A stretch of DNA of 64,000 nt, from NCBI GenBank assembly GCA_017519975.1, contig JAFWRM010000021.1, forward strand, positions 1 through 64,000, written 5' to 3'. Under the pieces are notes generated by a model, which ran no database searches, was not told the origin of the DNA, and saw only the letters and a list, made by a program, of their open reading frames with translations. Shown here piece after piece: positions 7,813 to 16,569 of this stretch. The number at the start of each line of letters is the position of its first letter. Position 1 is the stretch's first letter. Both the position numbers and the translations under genes were made by a program. Source of the DNA: Oscillospiraceae bacterium (GTDB lineage: Bacteria; Bacillota; Clostridia; Oscillospirales; Oscillospiraceae).

Positions 7813-10578
7813 TTGGCTGACACCAGAAAGAAACGCACTTCCGGCCGTGCCTCTTCGGCCGCAGGGTCCCGAAGCCGCAAAAGCATCCGTGGCCGGGAAC
7901 CGCTTTCCCGGGGCATGACTCCCTTTAAAACAAGGTTCATCACCATCGTCGTTTTTTTCCTTCTGGGGATCTATGCGTCTCTGGGGTATTTTGACTGGGG
8001 GAAGGACGGCTCGTTCGTCCGCGCGCTCTGCAATCTGTTCCGAGGCTTTTTCGGATGGGGCTACTTCGTCGCGCCGCCGCTGCTGGTGATCGCCGCCGTC
8101 CTGCTCATATACCGTTACGATAAGCCCTGGGCCATCTGGCGGAGCGCCGCTCTTCTGGGCGTGATCCCTCTTTTCGGCTGCGTAATGCAACTGATCGCAG
8201 GGGCCTCTGCCCCCGAGGGCAGCTTATGGCAGACCGGCATGGCTCTCACTTCCGGCGGGCTCGTATCCGGCGCGCTGACTTCCCTTCTGGTCCGTCTGTT
8301 CACACCTGCCGGGACCTGGATCATTCTGGTCCCCGCCGTCCTTCTTCTGATCGCCGCCGCGCTGAACGTGAATTTCCGGGAGTTGTTTTCCAGCTTCAAG
8401 GAGAACGCTCCCGCCAGGGAACAGGCAAGAAGAGAGCGCCAGGAGTCCCTTCAGAGACGCAGATCCGAGGAGTATGACGAACATCTCCGCGAGCGGGAGC
8501 GTCTGCCGCATGACCGGGATCATCACACTCCCCCGGCACAGCTTTCCGCTCCCGGCCGGCGCGGCGCATACGACCAGGACCGGGACGGTACCTTCGGAGA
8601 AAAAACCGCCGTGTCCGCGGCTCCGGAGCCCGACCCCCGCGCCGCCGACCCTCAGCCGGACACCGCGGAAGCGGAGGGGCGCTCCAACTGGGACTGGTTC
8701 TTCCGTTCCGCGGAGGCCAGGCAGAAGCGCATCGACACCAGCGGCCGTGCCACGGACGGCGAATCCAACAGGAATCGCCGCGCAAGAGAGGAATCCGGCG
8801 GTATCGGGACGGCTGCCCCCTCATTTACCAAAGAGCCTCCGGCTGACGGACGCCGCAGAAAACCGATCCCCTCGGAGCCCCCTTCCGCCCCGGCGGAGCA
8901 GCCCCAGGCCCGGCCTCCCGAAAAGCCGGAAAGGAAAAAAGCCGCGGTCGAAGTCCCCTCCTCCCCCGCCCAGGCGGCGTCGCCCACGGCTCCGTCTTCC
9001 TACGCTTTTCCTCCGCTGGATCTTCTGCACCCCCCTGTGGCCGCCTCCTCGCCCGTCCGGGCAGAGGAAGCTTCCGCGCGTCTGGAGCAGGCGTTCCGCA
9101 GCTTCGGCATCAATCTGGCCGTGTCCGACTATATCCTCGGCCCCAATGTGACCCGCTATGAGGCGGAGATCGAGCCGGGCACGAAACTCAGCAAGCTGAT
9201 GAACCTGGAAGACGACATCGCTCTGGCTCTGGGCTCCTCCGGAGTGCGCATCGCCGCCGTTCCCAACAAGGCCTCCACCGTGGGGATCGAAGTCCCCAAC
9301 CGCACCGTGAGTACCGTATATCTGCGGGAGATCATCGAATCCGACGCTTTCCAGAAGGCCGGCAGCAAGCTCACGTTTGCGCTGGGAAAGAGCATCGCCG
9401 GGGACGCGGAGGTCGGAAACATCAACAAGCTCCCCCATCTGCTCATTGCCGGGACGACCGGCAGCGGCAAGAGCGTATGCCTCAACAGTCTGATCCTGAG
9501 TCTGCTGTACAAGGCGACTCCGGAGGACGTCCGCTTCATCCTGGTAGATCCCAAGATGGTGGAGTTCAAGATCTATAACGGCATCCCCCATCTGATGAGT
9601 CCGGTCGTCACGGACCCCAAAAAGGCAGCCGGAGCCCTGCAGTGGGCCGTGGTGGAGATGATGAAGCGGTACCGTCTGTTCTCCGACGAGAACACCCGCG
9701 ACATCGATACCTACAACACGCTCATGGCAGACCGCAGCCGCTCCGGAGACGGAGAGGCCGCTCCACTCCCGCGCATCGTTGTGATCATCGACGAGCTGGC
9801 CGATCTGATGATGGTGGCCGCCAAGGAGGTCGAGGACAGCATCTGCCGCGTCGCCCAGATGGGGCGCGCCGCCGGCATCCATCTGGTGGTCGCCACACAG
9901 AGCCCCCGGGCTGACGTGATCACCGGCCTGATCAAGGCCAACATCCCGTCACGCTGTGCGCTGAAGGTCTCCAGTTCTCTGGAGTCGCGCATCATTCTGG
10001 ACAGCGGCGGCGGCGCCGAAAAGCTTATCGGCAACGGCGACATGCTCTACGCCCCCATCGGTACGAACAAGCCAAAGCGCATTCAGGGCACGTGGGTCTC
10101 CGACGAAGAGCGCGAAGCCGTGATCAACTTCCTGAAGGATCACGCCGGAAACGCCGAATACGACAGTGAAATGATCGCGGAAATGGACCGTCTGGCGGAG
10201 AACAGATCCGGCGGAAAATCCGAGGACTCTTCCGCCGGGAGCGACGGCGACCCGCTTTCCGGTTACGACGAAGTCCTGCCGGAAGCCGTGGACGTCGCAC
10301 TGGACGCCGGACAGGTCAGCGTATCCATGCTGCAGCGCCGCTTGAAGCTGGGCTATTCACGGGCCGCCCGCGTGGTGGATCAGATGGAGGAACTGGGCGT
10401 GATCGGCCCCTACGAAGGCGCCAAGCCTCGTCAGGTGCTCATCAGCCGCGCCCAGTGGCAGGAGATGCAGATGATCCAGGGGACCGCCCCTGTGGAATCT
10501 CTGCCGCCGGAGCCGGAAGACCCTTTCCCCGACTATGAATCCGGGGAGGACTTTCCTCCCTATGAAGAGGAAGAATGA
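7813..10578 (+). CDS. ftsK: DNA translocase FtsK/SpoIIIE
   Basis: A 921-residue septal DNA pump that moves chromosomal DNA through the division or sporulation septum. The N-terminus has about four membrane segments (residues ~35-190). A long low-complexity linker rich in Pro, Arg, Glu and Ala follows (~195-400), then the alpha/beta motor domains with Walker A GTTGSGKS at 547-554 and Walker B ending in Asp660-Glu661. The C-terminus (~830-895) is the gamma winged helix that reads polar DNA sequences, including GYSRAARVVDQMEELG. Translation starts at TTG 7813 after a GGAGGG site. Confidence 0.93.
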   Translation: MADTRKKRTSGRASSAAGSRSRKSIRGREPLSRGMTPFKTRFITIVVFFLLGIYASLGYFDWGKDGSFVRALCNLFRGFFGWGYFVAPPLLVIAAVLLIYRYDKPWAIWRSAALLGVIPLFGCVMQLIAGASAPEGSLWQTGMALTSGGLVSGALTSLLVRLFTPAGTWIILVPAVLLLIAAALNVNFRELFSSFKENAPAREQARRERQESLQRRRSEEYDEHLRERERLPHDRDHHTPPAQLSAPGRRGAYDQDRDGTFGEKTAVSAAPEPDPRAADPQPDTAEAEGRSNWDWFFRSAEARQKRIDTSGRATDGESNRNRRAREESGGIGTAAPSFTKEPPADGRRRKPIPSEPPSAPAEQPQARPPEKPERKKAAVEVPSSPAQAASPTAPSSYAFPPLDLLHPPVAASSPVRAEEASARLEQAFRSFGINLAVSDYILGPNVTRYEAEIEPGTKLSKLMNLEDDIALALGSSGVRIAAVPNKASTVGIEVPNRTVSTVYLREIIESDAFQKAGSKLTFALGKSIAGDAEVGNINKLPHLLIAGTTGSGKSVCLNSLILSLLYKATPEDVRFILVDPKMVEFKIYNGIPHLMSPVVTDPKKAAGALQWAVVEMMKRYRLFSDENTRDIDTYNTLMADRSRSGDGEAAPLPRIVVIIDELADLMMVAAKEVEDSICRVAQMGRAAGIHLVVATQSPRADVITGLIKANIPSRCALKVSSSLESRIILDSGGGAEKLIGNGDMLYAPIGTNKPKRIQGTWVSDEEREAVINFLKDHAGNAEYDSEMIAEMDRLAENRSGGKSEDSSAGSDGDPLSGYDEVLPEAVDVALDAGQVSVSMLQRRLKLGYSRAARVVDQMEELGVIGPYEGAKPRQVLISRAQWQEMQMIQGTAPVESLPPEPEDPFPDYESGEDFPPYEEEE

Positions 10579-10617
10579 CCGCCGAAGCGGCGGATACAAA
10601 CGAAGGAGACGGATATC

Positions 10618-12111
10618 ATGACAGCTGACAGATCCTGGTTCGAAGCCCGGGAAGCGGCAATTCCCAAAGGTCGTGTACGCACGCGCTTCGCGCCCAGCCC
10701 CACAGGATACATGCACGTGGGCAACCTGCGCACAGCGCTGTATACCTACCTGATCGCAAAAAAAATGGGCGGCGACTTCATCCTCCGCATTGAGGATACC
10801 GATCAGAGCCGGCTGGTGGAAGGCGCCGTCGACCTGATCTACGCCACGCTGAAAAAGTGCGGCCTTCAGCACGACGAGGGCCCCGACGTCGGCGGGCCGG
10901 TCGGCCCTTACGTCCAGACGGAACGTATGGAACTGTACGGGAAGTACGCGGAGCTGCTGGTGGAGCGGGGCGGTGCCTATTACTGTTTCTGCGAGAAGGA
11001 AAACGCCCACGAAAACGCTGTCTCCGGAGGCGAGATCCGTAAGCATGAGTGCGGCTGTCCCCATCTGCCTGCGGAGGAGGTTTCCCGCCGGCTGGCCGCC
11101 GGTGAGCCCTTTGTGATCCGGCAGAGGATCCCCCGGGAGGGATCGACCACGTTCACCGATCTGGTGTTCGGCACTATCGAAGTCCCGAACGACAGCCTCG
11201 ACGACCAGATCCTGCTGAAGAGCGACGGACTGCCCACGTACAATTTTGCCAACGTTGTCGACGACCATCTCATGGGCATCACGCACGTCGTCCGCGGCAG
11301 CGAATATCTGTCCAGCGCCCCGAAATACAATCTGCTGTATCAGTCCTTCGGCTGGGAGGTGCCCGCCTACATCCACTGCTCGCCCGTAATGCGGGACGCT
11401 CACAACAAAATGAGCAAGCGCCATGGCGATCCTTCCTATGAAGATCTGCTCTCCATGGGGTATCTCAGCGAGGCCGTGGTCAACTACGTCGCCCTGCTGG
11501 GCTGGAATCCCGGCGGGGAAAGGGAGATCTACTCCCTTTCCGAGCTGTGCGAAGTCTTTGACATCAGCGGTCTGAGCAAATCCCCCGCCATTTTTGATAT
11601 CGACAAGCTGACCTATTTCAACAGCGAGTATATCCGCGCCATGTCTCCCGAGGCCTTTGCCGCCGTTGCCGAGCCATACATCCGCAGCGCCGTTCCGAAT
11701 GAGGATATCAGCGCAGCCAAGGTGGCCGCTCTGCTTCAGCAGCGTACGGAACGGCTCACGGATATCCCCGGAAAGATCGGCTTCTTCCAGACGCTGCCGG
11801 AATACGAACTGAATCTGTTTTCAAACAAGAAAAGCAAGTGCACTCCGGAGGTGGCTCTGGACATGCTGCTGGCCGTTCTGCCTCTGTTCCAGACCCTTCC
11901 GGACTGGGAGCAGAGCACGATCCATGACGCTCTGATCGCCGAAGCGGAGCGTCTCGGCGTAAAGAACGCCACTCTGATGTGGCCGCTCCGCATTGCCGTG
12001 TCCGGCCAGCAGGTCACTCCCGGAGGCGCTGTGGAGATCTGCCACATCCTCGGGCGGTATGAAACACTGAACCGCGTCAGCCAGGCCATGTCCCGGCTGA
12101 TGACCGCCTGA
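10618..12111 (+). CDS. gltX: Glutamate--tRNA ligase
   Basis: Class I aminoacyl-tRNA synthetase charging tRNA-Glu (497 residues, usual length). The HIGH-like motif is HVGN at residues 33-36 within FAPSPTGYMHVGN, and the KMSKS-like loop is KMSKR at 264-268. A CFCEK...CGCPH pair resembles the zinc-binding region of some GluRS enzymes. The ATG is preceded by AAGGAG. It is the last gene of the uppP-ftsK-gltX run and is followed by a strong terminator. No gatCAB genes are in the window, so its discrimination between tRNA-Glu and tRNA-Gln cannot be inferred. Confidence 0.95.
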   Translation: MTADRSWFEAREAAIPKGRVRTRFAPSPTGYMHVGNLRTALYTYLIAKKMGGDFILRIEDTDQSRLVEGAVDLIYATLKKCGLQHDEGPDVGGPVGPYVQTERMELYGKYAELLVERGGAYYCFCEKENAHENAVSGGEIRKHECGCPHLPAEEVSRRLAAGEPFVIRQRIPREGSTTFTDLVFGTIEVPNDSLDDQILLKSDGLPTYNFANVVDDHLMGITHVVRGSEYLSSAPKYNLLYQSFGWEVPAYIHCSPVMRDAHNKMSKRHGDPSYEDLLSMGYLSEAVVNYVALLGWNPGGEREIYSLSELCEVFDISGLSKSPAIFDIDKLTYFNSEYIRAMSPEAFAAVAEPYIRSAVPNEDISAAKVAALLQQRTERLTDIPGKIGFFQTLPEYELNLFSNKKSKCTPEVALDMLLAVLPLFQTLPDWEQSTIHDALIAEAERLGVKNATLMWPLRIAVSGQQVTPGGAVEICHILGRYETLNRVSQAMSRLMTA

Positions 12112-12128
12112 CCCCCTCTCCTTCCGCA

Positions 12129-12161
12129 GGGAGGCCGTTCCTTTGGACGGCCTCCCCTTTT
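12129..12161 (+). terminator. Terminator after gltX
   Basis: Ten-base-pair stem GGGAGGCCGT/ACGGCCTCCC with an 8-nt loop, followed by CTTTT. Confidence 0.85.
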
Positions 12162-12195
12162 CGTTCAGCGGGGCCGGTTTTCACGGCCCGTCTCG

Positions 12196-12224
12196 TTGAC
12201 TTTGTCCAGTCCGGGACCTATAAT
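12196..12224 (+). promoter_or_regulatory. Sigma-A promoter
   Basis: TTGACT (12196-12201), a 17-nt spacer and TATAAT (12219-12224), 32 nt upstream of the next start codon. Confidence 0.8.
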
Positions 12225-12256
12225 GTCGGTATCCTACTTGAAAGCTGGGGGTTTTC

Positions 12257-13234
12257 ATGATTTTTGAAATTTACGGAAAAGCCATGGCTGTCCTCGTGAG
12301 AAAGCCTTTCGTTCTGTGGGGCATCTCACTGCTGCAGCTGTTTCTCTCCGGTGTTGCCTGGTCGCTGTTCGGCATCATTCCTGGCGTGGCCCTGTGTCTT
12401 GGATGGCTGCTGAGCACGAGCATGACGCTGATCTTTCTCCACGGATACCGCGGAAACAGGGTCAACGTGCTGATGCTGTTCGATTGCTTCCGCGACTGGA
12501 CCACCATCAAACGGGTCCTGTGCGGCATGGGCTGGATGAACCTGTGGATCTTTCTGTGGGCCCTGATCCCCGTTGTGGGATGGATCTTTGCCCTGATCCG
12601 GGTCTACCGCTACCGCCTCACCCCGTATATCCTGATGCAGGAGCCGGACGTGGCTCCGACGGACGCCATCAAGCTCTCCCGTCAGCGCACCGAGGGCTGG
12701 AAGGGCCGTATGTTCGGAGCGGACGTGCTGATCTTCGTTGCGGTTTATGTGGTCATCCTGATCCTCGGTCTTCTCGCCCGCATCCGCTACGTCGGCGCTC
12801 TGTTCGCCATCATCCTGTTCCTGTTCGCCGTCGCCTGCGTCGCTTTCCTGCCCCTGTTCATCGGACTGGTGCGCGCCGCCTTCTATGAAGAGATCAAGGC
12901 GGAGGCCAACGGCAGTTCCAGGTGCCCCGCCTGCGGGACCTATGTTCACGCCAGAAGCGCTTTCTGCCAGAACTGCGGCGCTCCTCTGAACGGCGCCCCC
13001 CGCGCGGAAACTCCCGCCGCGCCTGCTCCGGACGCAGCGCTTCCGACGGCCCCCGAAGCTGTCGATGATGAAGCCGCCGGGACGGCTGACTGCGCTCCGG
13101 AAGAGTCCGTTTCCACGTTCACCGAGGAAGCCGAGACGGCTGTGGAAGAGGCTTCGTCTGATGCAGAGCAGATTCTGCAGGATGCCGAAAGCGCCGCTTC
13201 CGACATGCTGGACGAGTTCCCTCCCGAAGGCTGA
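12257..13234 (+). CDS. DUF975-like membrane protein with zinc ribbon and acidic tail
   Basis: A 325-residue protein not assigned to a defined pathway. Residues 1-210 form about five membrane segments with a YRYRLTPYILMQEP-type stretch and an AIKLSRQRTEGWKGRMF helix, resembling DUF975/glycerophosphoryl-diester-type membrane domains. A four-cysteine zinc ribbon follows at residues 223-241 (CPAC...CQNC). The last ~75 residues are Ala/Glu/Asp-rich and probably disordered. The tail could face the cytoplasm and recruit a partner; that is inference. Monocistronic, with its own promoter and terminator. Confidence 0.6.
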   Translation: MIFEIYGKAMAVLVRKPFVLWGISLLQLFLSGVAWSLFGIIPGVALCLGWLLSTSMTLIFLHGYRGNRVNVLMLFDCFRDWTTIKRVLCGMGWMNLWIFLWALIPVVGWIFALIRVYRYRLTPYILMQEPDVAPTDAIKLSRQRTEGWKGRMFGADVLIFVAVYVVILILGLLARIRYVGALFAIILFLFAVACVAFLPLFIGLVRAAFYEEIKAEANGSSRCPACGTYVHARSAFCQNCGAPLNGAPRAETPAAPAPDAALPTAPEAVDDEAAGTADCAPEESVSTFTEEAETAVEEASSDAEQILQDAESAASDMLDEFPPEG

Positions 13235-13264
13235 CGGCCTGCTTTTCCCTCTGCGGAAACCTGT

Positions 13265-13312
13265 CTCCCCGGCATGGCCGCTGCGGCCTCCGTGCCGGGG
13301 AGCTTCTTTTTC
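13265..13312 (+). terminator. Terminator
   Basis: CTCCCCGGCA (13265-13274) pairs with TGCCGGGGAG (13293-13302); CTTCTTTTT follows. Confidence 0.8.
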
Positions 13313-13341
13313 CCGCGTTCATAAATTGTTTAAAAAGAGAA

Positions 13342-13368
13342 TTAGCACTCTCTATTGACGAGTGCTAA
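13342..13368 (+). promoter_or_regulatory. CIRCE operator (HrcA site)
   Basis: Perfect TTAGCACTC-N9-GAGTGCTAA inverted repeat, the established binding site of the heat-shock repressor HrcA. It overlaps the -35 box of the hsp20 promoter, so HrcA would block initiation directly. Confidence 0.97.
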
Positions 13369-13382
13369 TTTTGTGCTATAAT
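13355..13382 (+). promoter_or_regulatory. hsp20 sigma-A promoter
   Basis: TTGACG (13355-13360), a 16-nt spacer and TATAAT (13377-13382). The -35 box lies inside the CIRCE element. The 5' leader is about 115 nt. Confidence 0.85.
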
Positions 13383-13503
13383 ACAGTCAGAACAAAGGAA
13401 CAGAGACGATCAGTCACAGGATGGCCTGTAACGATCCGAAGCCTCCGTCCCATTGCTCAGAGCATAGGAACAACATGTGATGAGTAAAAGGAGGAAATGA
13501 CCT

Positions 13504-13947
13504 ATGTTGTACCCGCGTATTTTCAATGAAAACCTGTTCGACGATCTGATGAACTTCGATTGGCCGGCTTTTCCGGATATCGATCGGAAGCTTTACGGCA
13601 AACATGCGGACAGATTGATGAAGACTGACGTGCATGAGCACGAAGATATGTATGAAGTGGACATCGACCTGCCGGGCTTCAAGAAGGACGAGATCCACCT
13701 GGGTCTGGAAAACGGTTATCTGACCGTCGGTGCTTCCAAAGGCGTGGACAAGGAAGAAAAGTCAAAGAAGGGCAAGCTGATCCGCCAGGAACGGTACGCA
13801 GGCTCCATGCAGCGCAGCTTTTACGTCGGTGACGGCCTCACGGAAGAGGACATCAAGGCCAGATTTGAGGACGGCGTGCTGAAGCTGACGGTGCCGAAGA
13901 AAGCACCGGCTCTCCCCGAAAAGAAGACGATAATGATCGAAGGCTGA
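13504..13947 (+). CDS. Small heat-shock protein, Hsp20/alpha-crystallin family
   Basis: A 147-residue ATP-independent holdase chaperone. The alpha-crystallin domain runs from about residue 40 to the end, with the DVHEHEDMYEVDIDLPGF start, the GFKKDEI turn and an FEDGVLKLTVPK strand near the C-terminus. AAGGAGG lies 9 nt before the ATG. CIRCE control is the rule for groE and dnaK operons; an hsp20 gene under a perfect CIRCE puts it in the HrcA regulon here. No other chaperone gene is in the window. Confidence 0.93.
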   Translation: MLYPRIFNENLFDDLMNFDWPAFPDIDRKLYGKHADRLMKTDVHEHEDMYEVDIDLPGFKKDEIHLGLENGYLTVGASKGVDKEEKSKKGKLIRQERYAGSMQRSFYVGDGLTEEDIKARFEDGVLKLTVPKKAPALPEKKTIMIEG

Positions 13948-13977
13948 CACGTTCCGCGTGCCGCCTCCGTAACCGCA

Positions 13978-14026
13978 GGCGCCCCCGCCGGGAGATAATC
14001 CCGGCGGGGGCGCCTTTTCTTTTTCC
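13978..14026 (+). terminator. Terminator after hsp20
   Basis: Sixteen-base-pair perfect stem (13978-13993 with 13999-14014) and a 5-nt loop, followed by TTTTCTTTTT. Confidence 0.9.
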
Positions 14027-14036
14027 GTGAGCGGGA

Positions 14037-14378
14037 TCAGAAGCCCAGGTTCAGGCCCCCCGTCAGCTTGCTCATGTTGGCGTTGGCCGCGTTCTGCGCC
14101 GCCCGCATCGCCTCGTTGACGGCAGCTACGACCATGTCCTGAAGCATCTCCACGTCCTCGGGATCCACGGCGTCCGGCTGGATGGTCAGACTGACCAGTT
14201 CGTATTTCCCGTTCACCGTCGCGGACACCATTCCTCCTCCGGACTGGGCCGTGTAGGTTTTCTCCTCCATCTCGGCCATGCTTTTCAGCATCTCCTGCTG
14301 CATCTTCTGGGCCTGCTTGATCATGTTGGCGTTCATGCCGCCGCCGTAACTCCCGCCGCGAAATGCTCCCTTTGCCAT
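14037..14378 (-). CDS. ybaB: YbaB/EbfC nucleoid-associated protein
   Basis: A 113-residue DNA-binding protein of the YbaB/EbfC family, which forms dimers that clamp DNA. It shows the family's long N-terminal helix (MIKQAQKMQQEMLKSMAEME) followed by the beta region GGGMVSATVNGKYE and the VDPEDVEMLQDMVVAAVNEA helix. It lies 29 nt downstream of dnaX, the usual dnaX-ybaB pairing. The recR gene that commonly follows is absent; the transcript instead meets the convergent hsp20 gene. Confidence 0.93.
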   Translation of the reverse strand: MAKGAFRGGSYGGGMNANMIKQAQKMQQEMLKSMAEMEEKTYTAQSGGGMVSATVNGKYELVSLTIQPDAVDPEDVEMLQDMVVAAVNEAMRAAQNAANANMSKLTGGLNLGF

Positions 14379-14407
14379 GTCAGTTCTTCCTTTCGTTATT
14401 CATTCCG

Positions 14408-16087
14408 TCACTTGAACCGGACGATGTCAAACGCCGCCAGTTCATCCAGCTTATCCGCTTTTTTCCCTGCCGGCGGTTCGGGCACGCTCTCCCCCGGATC
14501 CGCGAGGATCACCGGGACCGGGCATCCGAACGCCTCTTCCGCCGCTTCTTTCAGAGCCGTCTGGATCTCCGTCGTATTCGCCATGTTCCGGGCAAAGGGA
14601 CTTCCGCACCGGACGATCAGGCGCGTTCCCTGCCGTTCCCCTTCATAACAAGCCGGATCCGCCAGCATGAAGTAGGTCGGATTGTCCACCCGGTCCTTCA
14701 GCGCCTGCAGTACCTGTTTCCAGCCGGCGCTTTCCTTCTGTCCGGCCGAAACTTCCGGGATCGGGGCGGCTTCCTCCGGTTTCCGTTCCTCTGTCTTCTC
14801 CGGCGGTTCCTCCGCCTCGTTTTCCTTCACAGTTTCCGTTTCCGCTTCGGCCGTTCGTTCTTCTTCGGGGGCAGGCTTCACGCTCCCGGTCTCTTCCTTC
14901 TTCTCCCGTTCCATCCGCACGGCAGATCCCGAACCGGTGAAGGCGGCGTTTTCTACCTTCTGCTCCAACGCGGCGACCCGGTCTGCCAGAGCATCCGCAT
15001 CCGTCCTCAGCCGGGCGCTGCTCAGTTTCAGCAGCGCCGTCTCCGCCCTCAGGCGAACGGACTTCTGATCCGCGCGGTCTCCGCCGGAATCCTGAAGCGT
15101 CTCCATCCATTTCATTGCCGTTGCCGGCGCAAGTCCTTCGGCTGCCTCCGCAAGTTCATCCGGAGCGTACAGGCCGCTGAGAAGTCCGCTGTCACGGCCT
15201 CCGGCCAATTGAAACACCAGAACGTCCCGCAGCAGCTGCTGCAGCTCGCCCAGCATCACGGTCATGTCCTTTCCGCTTCGGTACAGGAGGTCGGTCTGCC
15301 GCAGGATCCCCTCGGGATCCTGCCCTCGGATCGACCGGAACAGGGACAGGATCTCCGTCGCTCCGGTCATGCCGATGGCTTCCAGGATCCGTTTTTCATC
15401 CACCGCGGCGCCTCCGCACTGATCCAGCAGAGAGAGGGCGTCCCGCATGCCGCCGTCGGCGAGCCGGGCGAGCATGGCCGCTCCCTCCGGCGTCAGGTCT
15501 ATGCCCTCCTGCGCAGCCACGTAATTCAGCCTTCCGATGATGTCCTCTGCCGTGATGCGTCGGAAATTGAATCGCTGACAGCGGGACAGGATCGTAGCCG
15601 GGACCTTGTTCAGCTCCGTCGTGGCAAGGATGAACAGCAGGTGCTCCGGCGGCTCCTCCAGGATCTTCAGCAGGGCGTTGAAGGCAGCGGCCGACAGCAT
15701 GTGCACCTCATCGATGATGTAGACGCGCTTCCGTACGGACGCCGGCGAATACACGGCCTCGTCCCGCAGCACCCGGACGTTGTCAACGCCGTTGTTGCTC
15801 GCGGCGTCGATCTCTTCGACTTCGAGGATGGATCCGTCCTCGATCCCTCGGCAGGAGGCACATTCGTTGCAGGGATTGCCGTCCACGGGGTGTTCACAGT
15901 TCACCGCCCGGGACAGGATCTTGGCGCAGGTGGTCTTCCCCGTTCCACGCGTCCCCACGAACAGATACGCGTGGCTCAGGCGCCCTCCGGCCACCTGCCG
16001 TTTCAGTGTTTCCGTAATATGCTGCTGCCCCACCACGTCGTCAAAGGTGCGGGGCCTCCATTTTCTGTACAGCGCCTGATACGCCAT
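14408..16087 (-). CDS. dnaX: DNA polymerase III subunit gamma/tau
   Basis: The 559-residue clamp-loader ATPase of the replisome. From the ATG at 16087 (MAYQALYRKW), preceded by AGGAGAGGTG, the AAA+ module carries Walker A GTRGTGKT at residues 45-52, a zinc-binding cysteine cluster (C...CNECASC) just after, and the DEVH Walker B. The C-terminal third is Glu/Pro/Ala-rich, with a folded end resembling the tau tail. The ORF stays open 40 codons further upstream, but that part overlaps the SRP RNA 3' end. No obvious slippery A-run for a gamma frameshift was seen. Confidence 0.95.
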   Translation of the reverse strand: MAYQALYRKWRPRTFDDVVGQQHITETLKRQVAGGRLSHAYLFVGTRGTGKTTCAKILSRAVNCEHPVDGNPCNECASCRGIEDGSILEVEEIDAASNNGVDNVRVLRDEAVYSPASVRKRVYIIDEVHMLSAAAFNALLKILEEPPEHLLFILATTELNKVPATILSRCQRFNFRRITAEDIIGRLNYVAAQEGIDLTPEGAAMLARLADGGMRDALSLLDQCGGAAVDEKRILEAIGMTGATEILSLFRSIRGQDPEGILRQTDLLYRSGKDMTVMLGELQQLLRDVLVFQLAGGRDSGLLSGLYAPDELAEAAEGLAPATAMKWMETLQDSGGDRADQKSVRLRAETALLKLSSARLRTDADALADRVAALEQKVENAAFTGSGSAVRMEREKKEETGSVKPAPEEERTAEAETETVKENEAEEPPEKTEERKPEEAAPIPEVSAGQKESAGWKQVLQALKDRVDNPTYFMLADPACYEGERQGTRLIVRCGSPFARNMANTTEIQTALKEAAEEAFGCPVPVILADPGESVPEPPAGKKADKLDELAAFDIVRFK

Positions 16088-16116
16088 GTTCTCACCTCTC
16101 CTGCCCTGGAATGCCT

Positions 16117-16414
16117 CCGGCGCGGGGCAAGACCGCACACCATCCTTCGAAGCTGGGATATGCCCGTTACCCGGACGGCTGGCTCCGGATCGGCTGCCTC
16201 GCGGCACACATAAGGTTTCGCTTAATGCTGCTCGGTTCCCCGCCTGACATGGTTCACGAATTTATGTTGCGCAAGACCGACCCTTCAACGCTGCCCATCC
16301 GAGGCAGGCGACACATCACAGATCCTGGGGAATGGAATTCCTCCCTGCTATAGCGGATTGCAGGTCACAGGGCACCGCTATCTCCCCGACTAGTGCGGCC
16401 TTGCCCCGCGCCGG
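16117..16414 (-). ncRNA. ffs: Signal recognition particle RNA (long, Alu-containing type)
   Basis: RNA scaffold of the signal recognition particle, about 298 nt, close to the Bacillus scRNA type. The ends pair: CCGGCGCGGGGCAAG at the 5' end with its near-complement at the 3' end. The conserved apical domain is clear on the minus strand: GTCAGG, a CGG-GGAA-CCG tetraloop hairpin (GGAA at 16236-16239), then AGCAGCATTAAG, which is the Ffh-binding helix 8. It lies directly upstream of dnaX, as in many Firmicutes. The exact mature ends are inferred from the terminal helix. Confidence 0.93.
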
Positions 16415-16436
16415 ACGGTACGGGGTAAGCAAAGGT

Positions 16437-16465
16437 ATTATACACGATGCCCCCTTTGTTCGCAA
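16437..16465 (-). promoter_or_regulatory. Promoter of SRP RNA / dnaX
   Basis: On the minus strand: TTGCGA (16460-16465), a 17-nt spacer and TATAAT (16437-16442), placing the transcription start a few nucleotides before the RNA's 5' helix. Confidence 0.85.
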
Positions 16466-16477
16466 CTCTTTTCTTCC

Positions 16478-16507
16478 TTGTCACAGCCTTGCGGTATATC
16501 GTATAAT
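16478..16507 (+). promoter_or_regulatory. Promoter of the NAD(P)HX repair gene
   Basis: TTGTCA (16478-16483), an 18-nt spacer and TATAAT (16502-16507). It is divergent from the SRP RNA promoter. Confidence 0.65.
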
Positions 16508-16569
16508 GGCATGGGATCACGTACCGCTGCGTCCGCCGATCCTATTCTTCCACGGGAGGTCCTCCCCTC

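Noticed and set aside
14408..16207. 599-residue reading of dnaX
   Set aside because: The first 40 codons overlap the SRP RNA 3' end; ATG 16087 starts the conserved MAYQALYRKW sequence.
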